A DNA stretch of 7,135 nucleotides from Acidobacteriota bacterium (GTDB taxonomy: Bacteria > Acidobacteriota > HRBIN11). The stretch spans positions 1-7,135 of the forward strand of contig JAUQPV010000130.1 in assembly GCA_030550225.1 (NCBI GenBank), given 5' to 3'. The position numbers and the translations under genes were made by a program. Position 1 is the stretch's first letter. Each line of letters starts with the position of its first letter. Below the pieces are notes generated by a model. The model ran no database searches. It was not told the origin of the DNA and worked only from the letters and a program-made list of their open reading frames with translations. Below, in pieces: positions 1 through 6,404 of this stretch.

Positions 1-633
1 CAGCCGCCTCAGATCTGCATGACGGTCCCCCTACTCGAGGGTCTCGACGGCGTCGAGAAGATGAGCAAGAGTCTGGGCAACTACGTCGGCATCACGGAGC
101 CGCCCGACACGATGTTCGGCAAGCTCATGTCCATCTCGGACACCCTCATGTGGCGGTACTACGAACTCCTGACGGATGTCCCCCTCGACGAAATCGAGCG
201 AATGAAGGAGGACGCCCGCCTGGGCCGGGCAAATCCCCGGGACTTCAAGCTCCGGCTCGCCCGGACCATCGTCGCCGAATACCACGGGCCCGAGGCGGCC
301 GAGGCGGCCCAACGCCGCTTCATCGAGGTCTTCTCCGAGCGGCGGCTCCCGGCCGACATGCCCGTCGCCCACCGGCCCATCCCGGACGGGTCCCTGAGCC
401 TCGTGACATTGCTCGTCGAGGAGGGCCTGGCCCCGTCCCGGAGCGAGGCCAAACGCCTCATCCAGCATGGGGCCGTCGCCTTGACGGTCGTCCCCGTCCA
501 TCAGAACGTCGAGCTGGCCGACCAGCTCGAACGGGTGACCGACGTCGAGACGACTCTCTCGGTAACCCGCCCCTGCAAGGTCGTCCTGCGCGTCGGTAAA
601 CGCCGCTTTAAGACGGTCATCTTCGAGCCGTAA
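1..633 (+). CDS. tyrS: Tyrosine--tRNA ligase, C-terminal part (5' end outside the window)
   Basis: Cytoplasmic class I aminoacyl-tRNA synthetase that charges tRNA-Tyr with tyrosine using ATP. The frame is open from base 1, and the residues before the first visible ATG (QPPQIC) fit the family, so that ATG is internal. About 210 codons are visible. The segment LLEGLDGVEKMSKSLGNYVG contains the class I KMSKS signature at bases 58-72, which stabilises the activation transition state. The anticodon-side helical region follows. A C-terminal S4 RNA-binding domain lies at roughly bases 390-630 (SLVTLLVEEGLAPSRSEAKRLI, then a VGKRRFKTVIF ending). The Rossmann fold and the HIGH motif must lie to the left of the window. 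The gene ends in TAA. The next certain gene, asnB, starts 261 bp downstream, so co-transcription is not obvious. Identity is firm from KMSKS plus S4; the sub-type of TyrRS is inferred only. Confidence 0.95.
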   Translation, partial: QPPQICMTVPLLEGLDGVEKMSKSLGNYVGITEPPDTMFGKLMSISDTLMWRYYELLTDVPLDEIERMKEDARLGRANPRDFKLRLARTIVAEYHGPEAAEAAQRRFIEVFSERRLPADMPVAHRPIPDGSLSLVTLLVEEGLAPSRSEAKRLIQHGAVALTVVPVHQNVELADQLERVTDVETTLSVTRPCKVVLRVGKRRFKTVIFEP

Positions 634-637
634 GGCC

Positions 638-649
638 ATCCGCCGGAGG
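638..649 (+). repeat. 12-bp ATCCGCCGGAGG element, copy 1 (Shine-Dalgarno-like)
   Basis: This 12-mer occurs again, identical, at 2929-2940, where its GGAGG is the ribosome binding site of the hyuB-like gene. This copy lies just after the tyrS stop codon and stands 4 nt before an ATG at 654, so it may serve the small frame described there. It could also be a conserved fragment of a spacer repeat. Confidence 0.5.
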
Positions 650-653
650 GAAC

Positions 654-779
654 ATGCTGAACATAACCGTTCAGCTTCTAAGAATCCGGATATACTCGGT
701 CTTTCCGACCCTTCGGGGAGAACGATCTTTCAGGCATTGGGCAGATGGGCAGTCGGCAGGTGGGCAGGTAGGGAGATAG
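654..779 (+). CDS. Possible 41-residue small ORF or leader peptide after tyrS
   Basis: I do not recognise this peptide. An ATG at 654 follows GGAGG (645-649) at 4 nt spacing and opens a frame of 41 codons ending in TAG. It begins MLNITVQLLRIRIYSVF and ends in a Gly/Gln-rich stretch that is simply the translation of the G-rich repeat at 739-781. For: the strong Shine-Dalgarno, identical over 12 nt to the one serving the hyuB-like gene. Against: the codons are unlike the neighbours (ATA, AGA, CTA and other A/T-ending codons are frequent), and the second half is low-complexity repeat. A 7-bp hairpin begins inside the start codon and could hamper initiation. It could be a translated leader ahead of asnB, a decayed gene remnant, or chance. 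Confidence 0.25.
   Translation: MLNITVQLLRIRIYSVFPTLRGERSFRHWADGQSAGGQVGR
656..675 (+). terminator. 7-bp hairpin after tyrS, possible weak terminator
   Basis: GCTGAAC (656-662) and GTTCAGC (669-675) form a perfect 7-bp stem with the 6-nt loop ATAACC. It starts 23 nt after the tyrS stop, where a terminator is expected. It is followed only by TTCT, not a proper T-run, so intrinsic termination would be inefficient. It may instead be a structural element at the start of the small ORF. Confidence 0.35.
691..696 (+). promoter_or_regulatory. Candidate -10 hexamer (TATACT) for asnB
   Basis: TATACT differs from the TATAAT consensus at one position and is AT-rich against a GC-rich background. No good -35 element sits at the right distance: the best is around GTTCAG/TTCAGC at 669-675, inside the hairpin stem and with a short spacer. 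If used, it would give an asnB leader of roughly 190 nt. Confidence 0.25.
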
Positions 780-781
780 GG
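739..781 (+). repeat. Degenerate GGGCAG-type tandem repeat with G-quadruplex potential
   Basis: The stretch is built from variants of a 7-8 nt word (GGGCAGA, TGGGCAG, TCGGCAG, GTGGGCAG, GTAGGGAGATAGGG). GGG runs lie at 739-741, 747-749, 762-764, 771-773 and 779-781, with gaps of 5, 12, 6 and 5 nt. A quadruplex in the non-template strand or in RNA is therefore possible. The word GCAGATNGGCA is shared with the spacer before the hyuB-like gene (2851-2861). Confidence 0.55.
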
Positions 782-789
782 TTCTATTC

Positions 790-857
790 GCCGTTCGCCC
801 TTCCTTTCGGACGGTGGGAAAGGCTGACCGGACGCCCCTCCCACCTCACCGAACGGC
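790..857 (+). promoter_or_regulatory. Potentially structured asnB 5' leader with nested and alternative stems
   Basis: GCCGTTCG (790-797) is perfectly complementary to CGAACGGC (850-857), giving an 8-bp outer stem. Within it GGTGGGA (813-819) pairs with TCCCACC (839-845) in a 7-bp inner stem. CCTTTC (803-808) can pair instead with GAAAGG (818-823), which would disrupt the inner stem. This is the layout of a leader with two conformations, but I recognise no known riboswitch or T-box signature in it, and GC-rich DNA yields many chance stems. Confidence 0.3.
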
Positions 858-883
858 TCTGTCCGAGCCAGCGGCTTGCTGAC

Positions 884-894
884 GGGAGTGTCCC
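884..894 (+). promoter_or_regulatory. asnB ribosome binding site within a small hairpin
   Basis: GGGAG (884-888) lies 6 nt before the asnB ATG at 895 and is the only plausible Shine-Dalgarno sequence. GGGA (884-887) is complementary to TCCC (891-894) across a 3-nt loop, so most of the site can fold back on the bases touching the start codon. The stem is only 4 bp and by itself would be weakly inhibitory. Confidence 0.45.
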
Positions 895-2829
895 ATGTGT
901 GGCATCTGCGGATGGTTCCGGCCTGAACCGGTGCCGGCGTCGGACCGGGACCGCCTCGTCTTGGCGGCCATGACCCGGACCCTCATCCACCGGGGTCCCG
1001 ACGACGAAGGCTTCTACATCGACGACCAGGCGGCCCTGGGCTTCCGACGCCTCAGCATCATCGACCTGACCGGCGGTCGTCAGCCGATGACCAACGAGGA
1101 CGGGACCGTCTGGGTCGTCTTCAACGGGGAGATTTATAACTTCCGGGAATTGCGTCGGGAGCTGGAGGCGGCCGGCCACGTCTTTCGCACACGGTCGGAC
1201 ACGGAAGTCATCGTTCACGGCTATGAGGCCTGGGGCGTCGACGTCGTCGGACGCCTCCGGGGGATGTTCGGGATCGCCCTCTGGGACCGGCGTCGGCGAC
1301 AGGCCTTGCTTGCCCGGGACCCCATTGGCATCAAGCCCTTGTTCTATACCGTCCTGCCGGACGGCCGGCTCCTGTTCGGCTCCGAGCTGAAGGCCCTTCT
1401 GGCCCATCCAGACGTCGAGCGGCGGCTGAATCGGACGGCCCTCGACGCGTACCTGACGCTGGAATACATCCCGGCACCAGCGACGTTGTTGGACGGCATC
1501 TTCAAGCTCCCGGCGGGTCACTGGCTCCTTTATCAGGACGGCCGCCTGCGGGTCCAGGCCTTCTGGGACGTCCCCCCGGAGACGGACCCCGAAGCGGACC
1601 GGCGTCTGCCGGTGTGTCTGGCCGAGCTTCGGGCTCACCTTCGGGACGCCGTCCAGAGTCACACCGTCAGCGACGTCCCCGTCGGGACGTTCCTGAGCGG
1701 CGGGATGGACTCCTCGACGGTCGTCGCCATGCTCCACGACGGGACGACCCCTCCCGAACCCGTCCGGACGTTTTCCATCGGCTTCGACGACCCGTCCTAT
1801 AACGAACTGCCCTACGCCCGGCTCGTCGCCGAACGCTACCGGACCCTCCATACGGAGGCCGTCCTGTCCTACGACATCGTGACGACCGTCGAGCGGCTCC
1901 TCGACTTCCTGGACGAGCCCTTGGCCGACTTCTCGATTTTCCCGACCTACCTCGTCTCCAAGACGGCCCGGGAGCACGTGAAGGTCATCCTGTCCGGCGA
2001 CGGCGGGGACGAAGTTTTTGGTGGCTACGATTGGTACGTCGCCTGGCAACTCCATCGGGCCTTGGCCTGGGTGCCCTACGTCGTGCGCCGCTGGATGGGT
2101 TCCCGGTTGACCCGCTGGCTTGCCCCGGCGCCCCAGAAGAAGGGCCTCGTGAATCGCCTCCGTCGTTTCGGGGAGGGTCTCCAGCACGAAGATTCCTGGG
2201 GCCACGTCCGGTGGCTCCTCTTCCTGAACCGGACCCAGAAGGCGGACTTATACGCCCCGGACCTCCAGACGGCCCTCCGGGACGGGGACTTCACGGTCTT
2301 GATGGAGCCGTACCTCGACCGGGCTCGCTCGTTTCGGGACCCCATCAATGCGGCCCTATACGTCGACCTGAAGACGTACCTGGCCGAGGACATCCTCACG
2401 AAGGTCGACCGCATGAGCATGGCCGTGTCCCTGGAGACGCGGGTCCCCCTCTTGGACAGCCGGCTCGTCGAGTGGGTCTTCCGCCTGCCGGGCCGTTGGA
2501 AGCTCCGGGGCTGGACGACCAAGTGGGTCCTGAAACAGGCGATGCGGCCCTATCTACCGCCGGAGGTCCTGCGGCGAGAAAAGCAAGGCTTCAGCATCCC
2601 GATGAAGAACTGGCTCCGGCAAGAACTGCGGTCCCTGCTTTTCGATTACCTGAACCCGGCGGCCTTCCGTCGGCACGGCCTCTTCCGATGGCCGACCGTC
2701 GAACGCTGGATCCAAGAACACATGGACTTCCGGGCCGATCACGCCCACCGCCTGTGGGCCCTCCTGCTCTTTCAGGTCTGGCATGACCGGGTCCTGGCCG
2801 GCCGCCCCGTAGGCGTCGCATCGGAGTGA
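895..2829 (+). CDS. asnB: Asparagine synthase (glutamine-hydrolysing)
   Basis: Cytoplasmic enzyme making asparagine from aspartate, glutamine and ATP, releasing glutamate, AMP and PPi. The 644-residue protein is full length for the Bacillus AsnB-like group. The start MCGICG places the nucleophilic Cys at position 2, which fixes the start codon. The N-terminal class II glutaminase domain (about 2-215) carries HRGPDD (32-37), RLSIID (52-57, with the glutamine-binding Arg52), NGEIYN (77-82) and SDTE (101-104). The synthetase domain (about 240-630) carries the PP-loop SGGMDSS (268-274), SGDGGDEVFGGY (367-378), KVDRMSM..LETRVPLLD (503-521) and KQGFSIP (563-569). No key residue is missing, so it should be active. 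No polysaccharide or peptide biosynthesis genes are visible nearby, so a role in general asparagine supply is more likely than a specialised amidotransferase role. A relaxed substrate cannot be excluded from sequence. Confidence 0.96.
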   Translation: MCGICGWFRPEPVPASDRDRLVLAAMTRTLIHRGPDDEGFYIDDQAALGFRRLSIIDLTGGRQPMTNEDGTVWVVFNGEIYNFRELRRELEAAGHVFRTRSDTEVIVHGYEAWGVDVVGRLRGMFGIALWDRRRRQALLARDPIGIKPLFYTVLPDGRLLFGSELKALLAHPDVERRLNRTALDAYLTLEYIPAPATLLDGIFKLPAGHWLLYQDGRLRVQAFWDVPPETDPEADRRLPVCLAELRAHLRDAVQSHTVSDVPVGTFLSGGMDSSTVVAMLHDGTTPPEPVRTFSIGFDDPSYNELPYARLVAERYRTLHTEAVLSYDIVTTVERLLDFLDEPLADFSIFPTYLVSKTAREHVKVILSGDGGDEVFGGYDWYVAWQLHRALAWVPYVVRRWMGSRLTRWLAPAPQKKGLVNRLRRFGEGLQHEDSWGHVRWLLFLNRTQKADLYAPDLQTALRDGDFTVLMEPYLDRARSFRDPINAALYVDLKTYLAEDILTKVDRMSMAVSLETRVPLLDSRLVEWVFRLPGRWKLRGWTTKWVLKQAMRPYLPPEVLRREKQGFSIPMKNWLRQELRSLLFDYLNPAAFRRHGLFRWPTVERWIQEHMDFRADHAHRLWALLLFQVWHDRVLAGRPVGVASE

Positions 2830-2856
2830 CGAGCACGAATAGGCGGGTCCGCAGAT

Positions 2857-2898
2857 AGGCAAAGGGCACCGAGCCAAGGGCAAAGAGCCAAGGGCCCA
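2857..2898 (+). repeat. Three tandem 14-bp units, spacer between asnB and the hyuB-like gene
   Basis: Units start at 2857, 2871 and 2885 with an exact 14-bp period: AGGCAAAGGGCACC, GAGCCAAGGGCAAA and GAGCCAAGGGCCCA. The last two share an identical 11-mer (GAGCCAAGGGC), and unit 1 matches unit 2 at 9 of 14 positions. The repeat fills about a third of the 117-bp spacer (2830-2946). No clear terminator for asnB is present. AGGGCAC (2863-2869) can pair with GTGCCCT (2922-2928). Confidence 0.65.
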
Positions 2899-2935
2899 GC
2901 GCTGAGCATACTCTATGTTCTGTGCCCTATCCGCC

Positions 2936-2940
2936 GGAGG
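2936..2940 (+). promoter_or_regulatory. Ribosome binding site of the hyuB-like gene (decides a GTG start)
   Basis: GGAGG lies 6 nt before the GTG at 2947, at the end of the second copy of the 12-mer ATCCGCCGGAGG (2929-2940; the first is at 638-649). The first in-frame ATG (2995) would remove the conserved VDPVRLEVFRH start of the family and has no comparable site. Confidence 0.7.
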
Positions 2941-2946
2941 TGCCGG

Positions 2947-4698
2947 GTGTCAGTCGCAAGGGTCGACCCCGTTCGGCTGGAAGTCTTTCGGCACATGCTA
3001 ACGGCCATCGCCGAGGAGATGGGCTCCGTCCTGGAGCGGAGCGCCTACTCGGCCAACATCAAGGAACGCCGGGACTTCTCCTGCGCCGTCTTCGACGCTG
3101 ACGGCCGCCTCATCGCCCAGGCCGCCCATATCCCGGTCCACCTCGGAGCGATGCCCCTGTCGGTTCGAGCGGCCTTGGAGGCCTTTCCGGACCTCGAACC
3201 CGACGACGTCGTCATCCTGAACGACCCCTACCGGGGCGGGACCCACCTGCCGGACGTGACGTTGATTTATCCCGTCTTCATCGAGGGCCGCCTCACGTTT
3301 TTCACGGCCAACCGGGCTCATCAGTCCGATATCGGCGGTATGACCCCGGGGTCCATGCCCCTGGCCTCGGAGATCTTCCAAGAGGGCCTCATCCTGCCGC
3401 CGGTGCGTCTATACCGACGTGGGGCGCGCAATGAAGACCTCTGGCGGGTCTTGCTGGCCAACGTCCGAACGCCCGAGGAACGGGAGGGCGACCTTCTCGC
3501 TCAGGTCTATGCCTGCCGGGTGGGTGCCCAGCGCCTCCAGGCGCTCGTCGGGAAATACGGTCCAGAAGAGGTCCTCTTCTACAGCCGGGCCCTGCTGGAC
3601 TACTCGGAGGCCCTCATGCGGCACGCCCTGGCCCAAATCCCCGAGGGCACCTACACCTTCGAGGACTCCCTGGACGACGACGGCTTTTCGGAAACGCCCG
3701 TCCGTATCCGGGTCGCCGTCACGATCCAGGCGGGCCAGGCCGTCGTCGACTTCACGGGTTCGGACCCCCAGTGCCAGGGGAGCGTCAATGCCGTTTACGC
3801 CGTGACGCTGTCGGCCGTGCGTTACTGCTTCCGAGCCCTCCTGGAGGGCGACGCCCCGACCAACGACGGTCTCTTCCGACCCATCACGGTCGTCGCCCCC
3901 GAGGGGACCGTCGTCCACGCCCGACCCCCGGCGCCCGTCTCGGCCGGCAACGTCGAGACGTCCCAACGGATCGTCGACGTCGTCTTGGGGGCCCTCGCCC
4001 AAGCCGTGCCCGACCGCATCCCGGCCGCCGCCCAGGGGACGATGAACAACCTGACCTTTGGGGGCGTCTTTCAGGGTCGGCCCTTTGCCTTCTACGAGAC
4101 CATCGGTGGGGGTGCCGGCGCCGGTCCCCACGGAGACGGGGAGAGCGCCATCCACACCCACATGACGAACACGATGAACACGCCCGTCGAGGCCATCGAA
4201 CGGCTATTTCCCGTCCGCATTCGGCGGTACTCGATTCGGTGGGGCTCCGGCGGCGAGGGCCTCCATCGGGGCGGGGACGGGATCGTCCGAGAAGTCGAGT
4301 TCCTGGCCCCGGCCCGGGTCGGCCTCATCTCAGACCGCCGGAAGACGGTCCCCTATGGCTTAGCTGGGGGACGACCCGGTCAGCCGGGGCGGAACCGTTG
4401 GATCCGAGCCGACGGGACCGCCGTCGACCTGCCGGGGAAGTTCCAAGTCGACGTACAACCCGGGGATGTCCTCAGCATCGAGACACCCGGTGGGGGCGGT
4501 TGGGGGAGCCCCAGTGTCGGGGATTGGGTCCTGGAATGGGGACCAGACACTCCATCGGCGGGCCTGAAGCGCCCATCCTTTCACCAGCCGCCACCCCCGC
4601 CGCCGCCACCCCCGCCGCCCGAGGAACCCCCACCCCCGAAGCCGGAACTCCGGGAGGGCGTCGACGGTAAGACTGAGTTCATCGAAGACACGGAGTGA
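2947..4698 (+). CDS. Hydantoinase B/oxoprolinase family protein (HyuB-like) with C-terminal polyproline extension
   Basis: The family forms the B subunit of ATP-dependent N-methylhydantoinase or 5-oxoprolinase, or of related acetone-type carboxylases. It normally works with an HyuA ATPase subunit, in the cytoplasm. The GTG start gives 583 residues. Family landmarks are all present: the VDPVRLEVFRHML N-terminus, NIKERRDFSCA (about 36-46), AAHIPVHLGAMP (59-70), NDPYRGGTHLPD (92-103), NRAHQSDIGGMTPGSMP (122-138), DFTGS (268-272) and the near-terminal PGGGGWG (514-520). After that the usual tail is replaced by about 60 residues holding an 11-proline run (548-558), EE, four more prolines, and an acidic end. 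This tail is antisense to the end of the convergent DUF2207 gene and overlaps it by 118 bp. No HyuA gene is visible: asnB lies upstream and the downstream gene is on the other strand. Family assignment is firm; the exact substrate is unknown. Confidence 0.92.
   Translation: MSVARVDPVRLEVFRHMLTAIAEEMGSVLERSAYSANIKERRDFSCAVFDADGRLIAQAAHIPVHLGAMPLSVRAALEAFPDLEPDDVVILNDPYRGGTHLPDVTLIYPVFIEGRLTFFTANRAHQSDIGGMTPGSMPLASEIFQEGLILPPVRLYRRGARNEDLWRVLLANVRTPEEREGDLLAQVYACRVGAQRLQALVGKYGPEEVLFYSRALLDYSEALMRHALAQIPEGTYTFEDSLDDDGFSETPVRIRVAVTIQAGQAVVDFTGSDPQCQGSVNAVYAVTLSAVRYCFRALLEGDAPTNDGLFRPITVVAPEGTVVHARPPAPVSAGNVETSQRIVDVVLGALAQAVPDRIPAAAQGTMNNLTFGGVFQGRPFAFYETIGGGAGAGPHGDGESAIHTHMTNTMNTPVEAIERLFPVRIRRYSIRWGSGGEGLHRGGDGIVREVEFLAPARVGLISDRRKTVPYGLAGGRPGQPGRNRWIRADGTAVDLPGKFQVDVQPGDVLSIETPGGGGWGSPSVGDWVLEWGPDTPSAGLKRPSFHQPPPPPPPPPPPEEPPPPKPELREGVDGKTEFIEDTE
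4581..4698. other. 118-bp tail-to-tail overlap of the HyuB-like and DUF2207 genes
   Basis: The minus-strand TGA occupies 4583-4581 and the plus-strand TGA 4696-4698, so the two coding regions share these bases. Plus codons start at positions 3k+1 and minus codons cover 3k to 3k+2. Codon positions 1 and 2 therefore pair with positions 2 and 1 of the other strand, and third positions face third positions. In this phase every Pro (CCN) faces Gly (GGN), and Glu (GAR) can face Ser (TCN). This explains Pro11-EE-Pro4 on one strand and Gly4-SS-Gly11 on the other. There is no room for a conventional terminator between the genes. Confidence 0.9.
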
Positions 4699-6365
4699 CT
4701 CAGACTGTCCATGAAGGCCCGAGGTTGAAACGTCCCGGCCGTCCAAGTGGGTGACTCGTACCAGTCCGGCGGCTTTTGCAAGAGCCCCTGAAACTTCTCG
4801 GCCCACTCGTCGGCGACGCCAAAGACGAGGGCATACGGTAAGACCCGATCAAACAGGTTCGGGTCCTCCCGAAGGAGCCGCTCGAGGCGGTCCTGCTCGA
4901 CCCGCCGGATGAACTCCCGAAAGCCCAAGATCTCCCCAAGGGTCTGGACGCCCTTGGACGTCCGCCGAGGCATGGCTGGCCCGAACAGCCAGAAGAGGAA
5001 ACCGGCCAAGCCGACCCCGACGCCGGCCCCGATAGCGTTCAGGGGGGTTACCCCATATAGAGCCATGGCGCTGAGGAAGCCTCCCCCCAAAAGGATGTGG
5101 CCGAGGCCTTGGTAAAGGCCCCGTATTTTTTGAGGGTTGCCAGCAAAGTATTTTTCGACCACCAGGGCCCGATAAAGTTTTTTCTGGGCATCTTCGACGG
5201 TCTCGTAAAATTGCTCCCGGAGGGTGGAGAGGCGGACGATGGAGGCGTTGGTATTCGACCGGACGGCCCGGGCCCGGAGGCCTTGATAGATCGTACGTTC
5301 ATGATCCTTTAGCGTGCGGGCGTCCGGAGCTCCATCGGGAAATTCCAATACGTAATCCGTATTTTTGAATATCAACATATTGTGGGATTCCTCCTCCCGA
5401 ATCCGCAGGTAGCCCCGGACGGCCAGGTCGACGACCGTCGCCGTGACGTCCACCGGGTCGGCCCGTTCGTCCAGCAGGACGCCGACCTCAGCCGGTGTCA
5501 GGCCCGCCGGGGGCCGGTACTGCGGGACGATGGCCGGCCGTCCCGCGGGGTCCCGTCCGTGCCGCCACCATCGCAAAAACAAGAACACGCCGACGGCCCA
5601 GGGGAATAGGACCCCGAAGAGGAGGCCCCAGTTGTCTGCCATCCACCAGACGAGGACCTGCCACGGAGCCGGCGGCCGCACGACGCCCCTCGGCCAGCCG
5701 ACGACGACCGTCAGGCCCTCGCCGACGGCCAGGGGCCCCGTCTCGAAGACGACCCGGCGGCCCTCAGCCGAAGAGTGACCCCGCCGTTCCCGGGACCCCA
5801 ACTGTCCTGTATAGAAGGTCGTCCGAACGGTATCCGGGTCCACGCCTTCCGGCAGGAGGACCGTGCACCGGGCTTGCCGGATGGACCACTCCCACTCGTG
5901 GCCGATGCAATTCCAGTACAGCTCGTCGTGGTCAGGCAAGAAAAGGAGGCCCCGCTGGACCTCATAGCGGATGACGTAAGTCTGTCGGCCCTGGACGTAC
6001 ACGTCCGGGTCGCCGATGCGCCACTCGACGGAACGGCCGACCCTTCGCTGGCGGACTCGGTAGGGCCGGCCCGCCGGGTCGGTGACCGAAATCAAGCGGA
6101 TGCGCATGTTATAGGCTGTCGGCAGGCCCCACACAGGCCGACCGTACCGAACCGGTATGGTCCGGTAGATGCCGTGCCGCCGGACAGGTCCGAAGTCGAC
6201 TCCGATAGCCTCCGTGATGAGGAGACGCCCGTCGGCCTGGACGTCCAGCGTCACATCGTAATCCGAAATGTGAGGGAACGCCTCTTGCCCGGAGGTCTTC
6301 AGACCGACGCCCAGGCCGATGAGGACCCCGACCAGGACGATAAGCCACGACCACCTTCGTCCCAT
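4581..6365 (-). CDS. DUF2207 domain-containing membrane protein
   Basis: Membrane protein family of unknown biochemical function, often encoded next to LemA. The 594-residue protein has an N-terminal hydrophobic signal or anchor (about 5-22: SWLIVLVGVLIGLGVG). A predicted extracytoplasmic beta-rich DUF2207 domain follows (about 32-225), including HISDYDVTLDVQADGRLLITEAI and RRHGIYRTIPVRY. A transmembrane segment lies at about 246-266, then the typical YRPPAGLTPAEVGVLLDERADP motif (283-304). A second hydrophobic hairpin lies at about 424-463. A helical region (FREFIRRVEQDRLERLL, DPNLFDRVLPYALVFGVADEW) leads to a Ser/Gly-rich tail ending in Gly11-Trp. That Gly-rich end is characteristic of the family, so this stop is credible. 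ATG at 6365 has GGAGG (6377-6373) 7 nt upstream. It lies 39 nt after lemA and is probably co-transcribed with it. A stretch at 5341-5390 is more A/T-rich than the surroundings. Confidence 0.92.
   Translation of the reverse strand: MGRRWSWLIVLVGVLIGLGVGLKTSGQEAFPHISDYDVTLDVQADGRLLITEAIGVDFGPVRRHGIYRTIPVRYGRPVWGLPTAYNMRIRLISVTDPAGRPYRVRQRRVGRSVEWRIGDPDVYVQGRQTYVIRYEVQRGLLFLPDHDELYWNCIGHEWEWSIRQARCTVLLPEGVDPDTVRTTFYTGQLGSRERRGHSSAEGRRVVFETGPLAVGEGLTVVVGWPRGVVRPPAPWQVLVWWMADNWGLLFGVLFPWAVGVFLFLRWWRHGRDPAGRPAIVPQYRPPAGLTPAEVGVLLDERADPVDVTATVVDLAVRGYLRIREEESHNMLIFKNTDYVLEFPDGAPDARTLKDHERTIYQGLRARAVRSNTNASIVRLSTLREQFYETVEDAQKKLYRALVVEKYFAGNPQKIRGLYQGLGHILLGGGFLSAMALYGVTPLNAIGAGVGVGLAGFLFWLFGPAMPRRTSKGVQTLGEILGFREFIRRVEQDRLERLLREDPNLFDRVLPYALVFGVADEWAEKFQGLLQKPPDWYESPTWTAGTFQPRAFMDSLSHSVSSMNSVLPSTPSRSSGFGGGGSSGGGGGGGGGGGW
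4588..4617. repeat. Perfect 15-bp tandem duplication in the overlap
   Basis: CCGCCACCCCCGCCG occurs at 4588-4602 and again immediately at 4603-4617. Each copy adds five prolines to the HyuB-like protein and five glycines to the DUF2207 protein without shifting either frame. It is likely a slippage product and potentially length-variable. Confidence 0.8.
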
Positions 6366-6404
6366 AATCCCACCTCCGCCAAACTGCTTTACGGCCTGAT
6401 TGCC

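Noticed and set aside
709..718. CCC-TTCG-GGG tetraloop hairpin as a terminator
   Set aside because: The stem is only 3 bp and has no following T-run.
884..900. T-box-like or tyrosine/asparagine leader signature before asnB
   Set aside because: The conserved T-box antiterminator sequence is absent, and there is no terminator with a T-run before asnB.
784..2205. 473-residue minus-strand open frame opposite asnB
   Set aside because: asnB is certain on the plus strand with all its motifs. The antisense frame is long because GC-rich codons leave few stops, and its translation shows no recognisable domain.
2031..2786. 251-residue plus-strand frame inside asnB
   Set aside because: It is a shifted frame of asnB, very rich in Pro, Gly and Arg, as expected of out-of-frame GC-rich sequence.
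3771..4670. 299-residue plus-strand frame inside the hyuB-like gene
   Set aside because: It is a shifted-frame shadow with Arg/Pro-rich low-complexity translation. The in-frame product carries the conserved family motifs.
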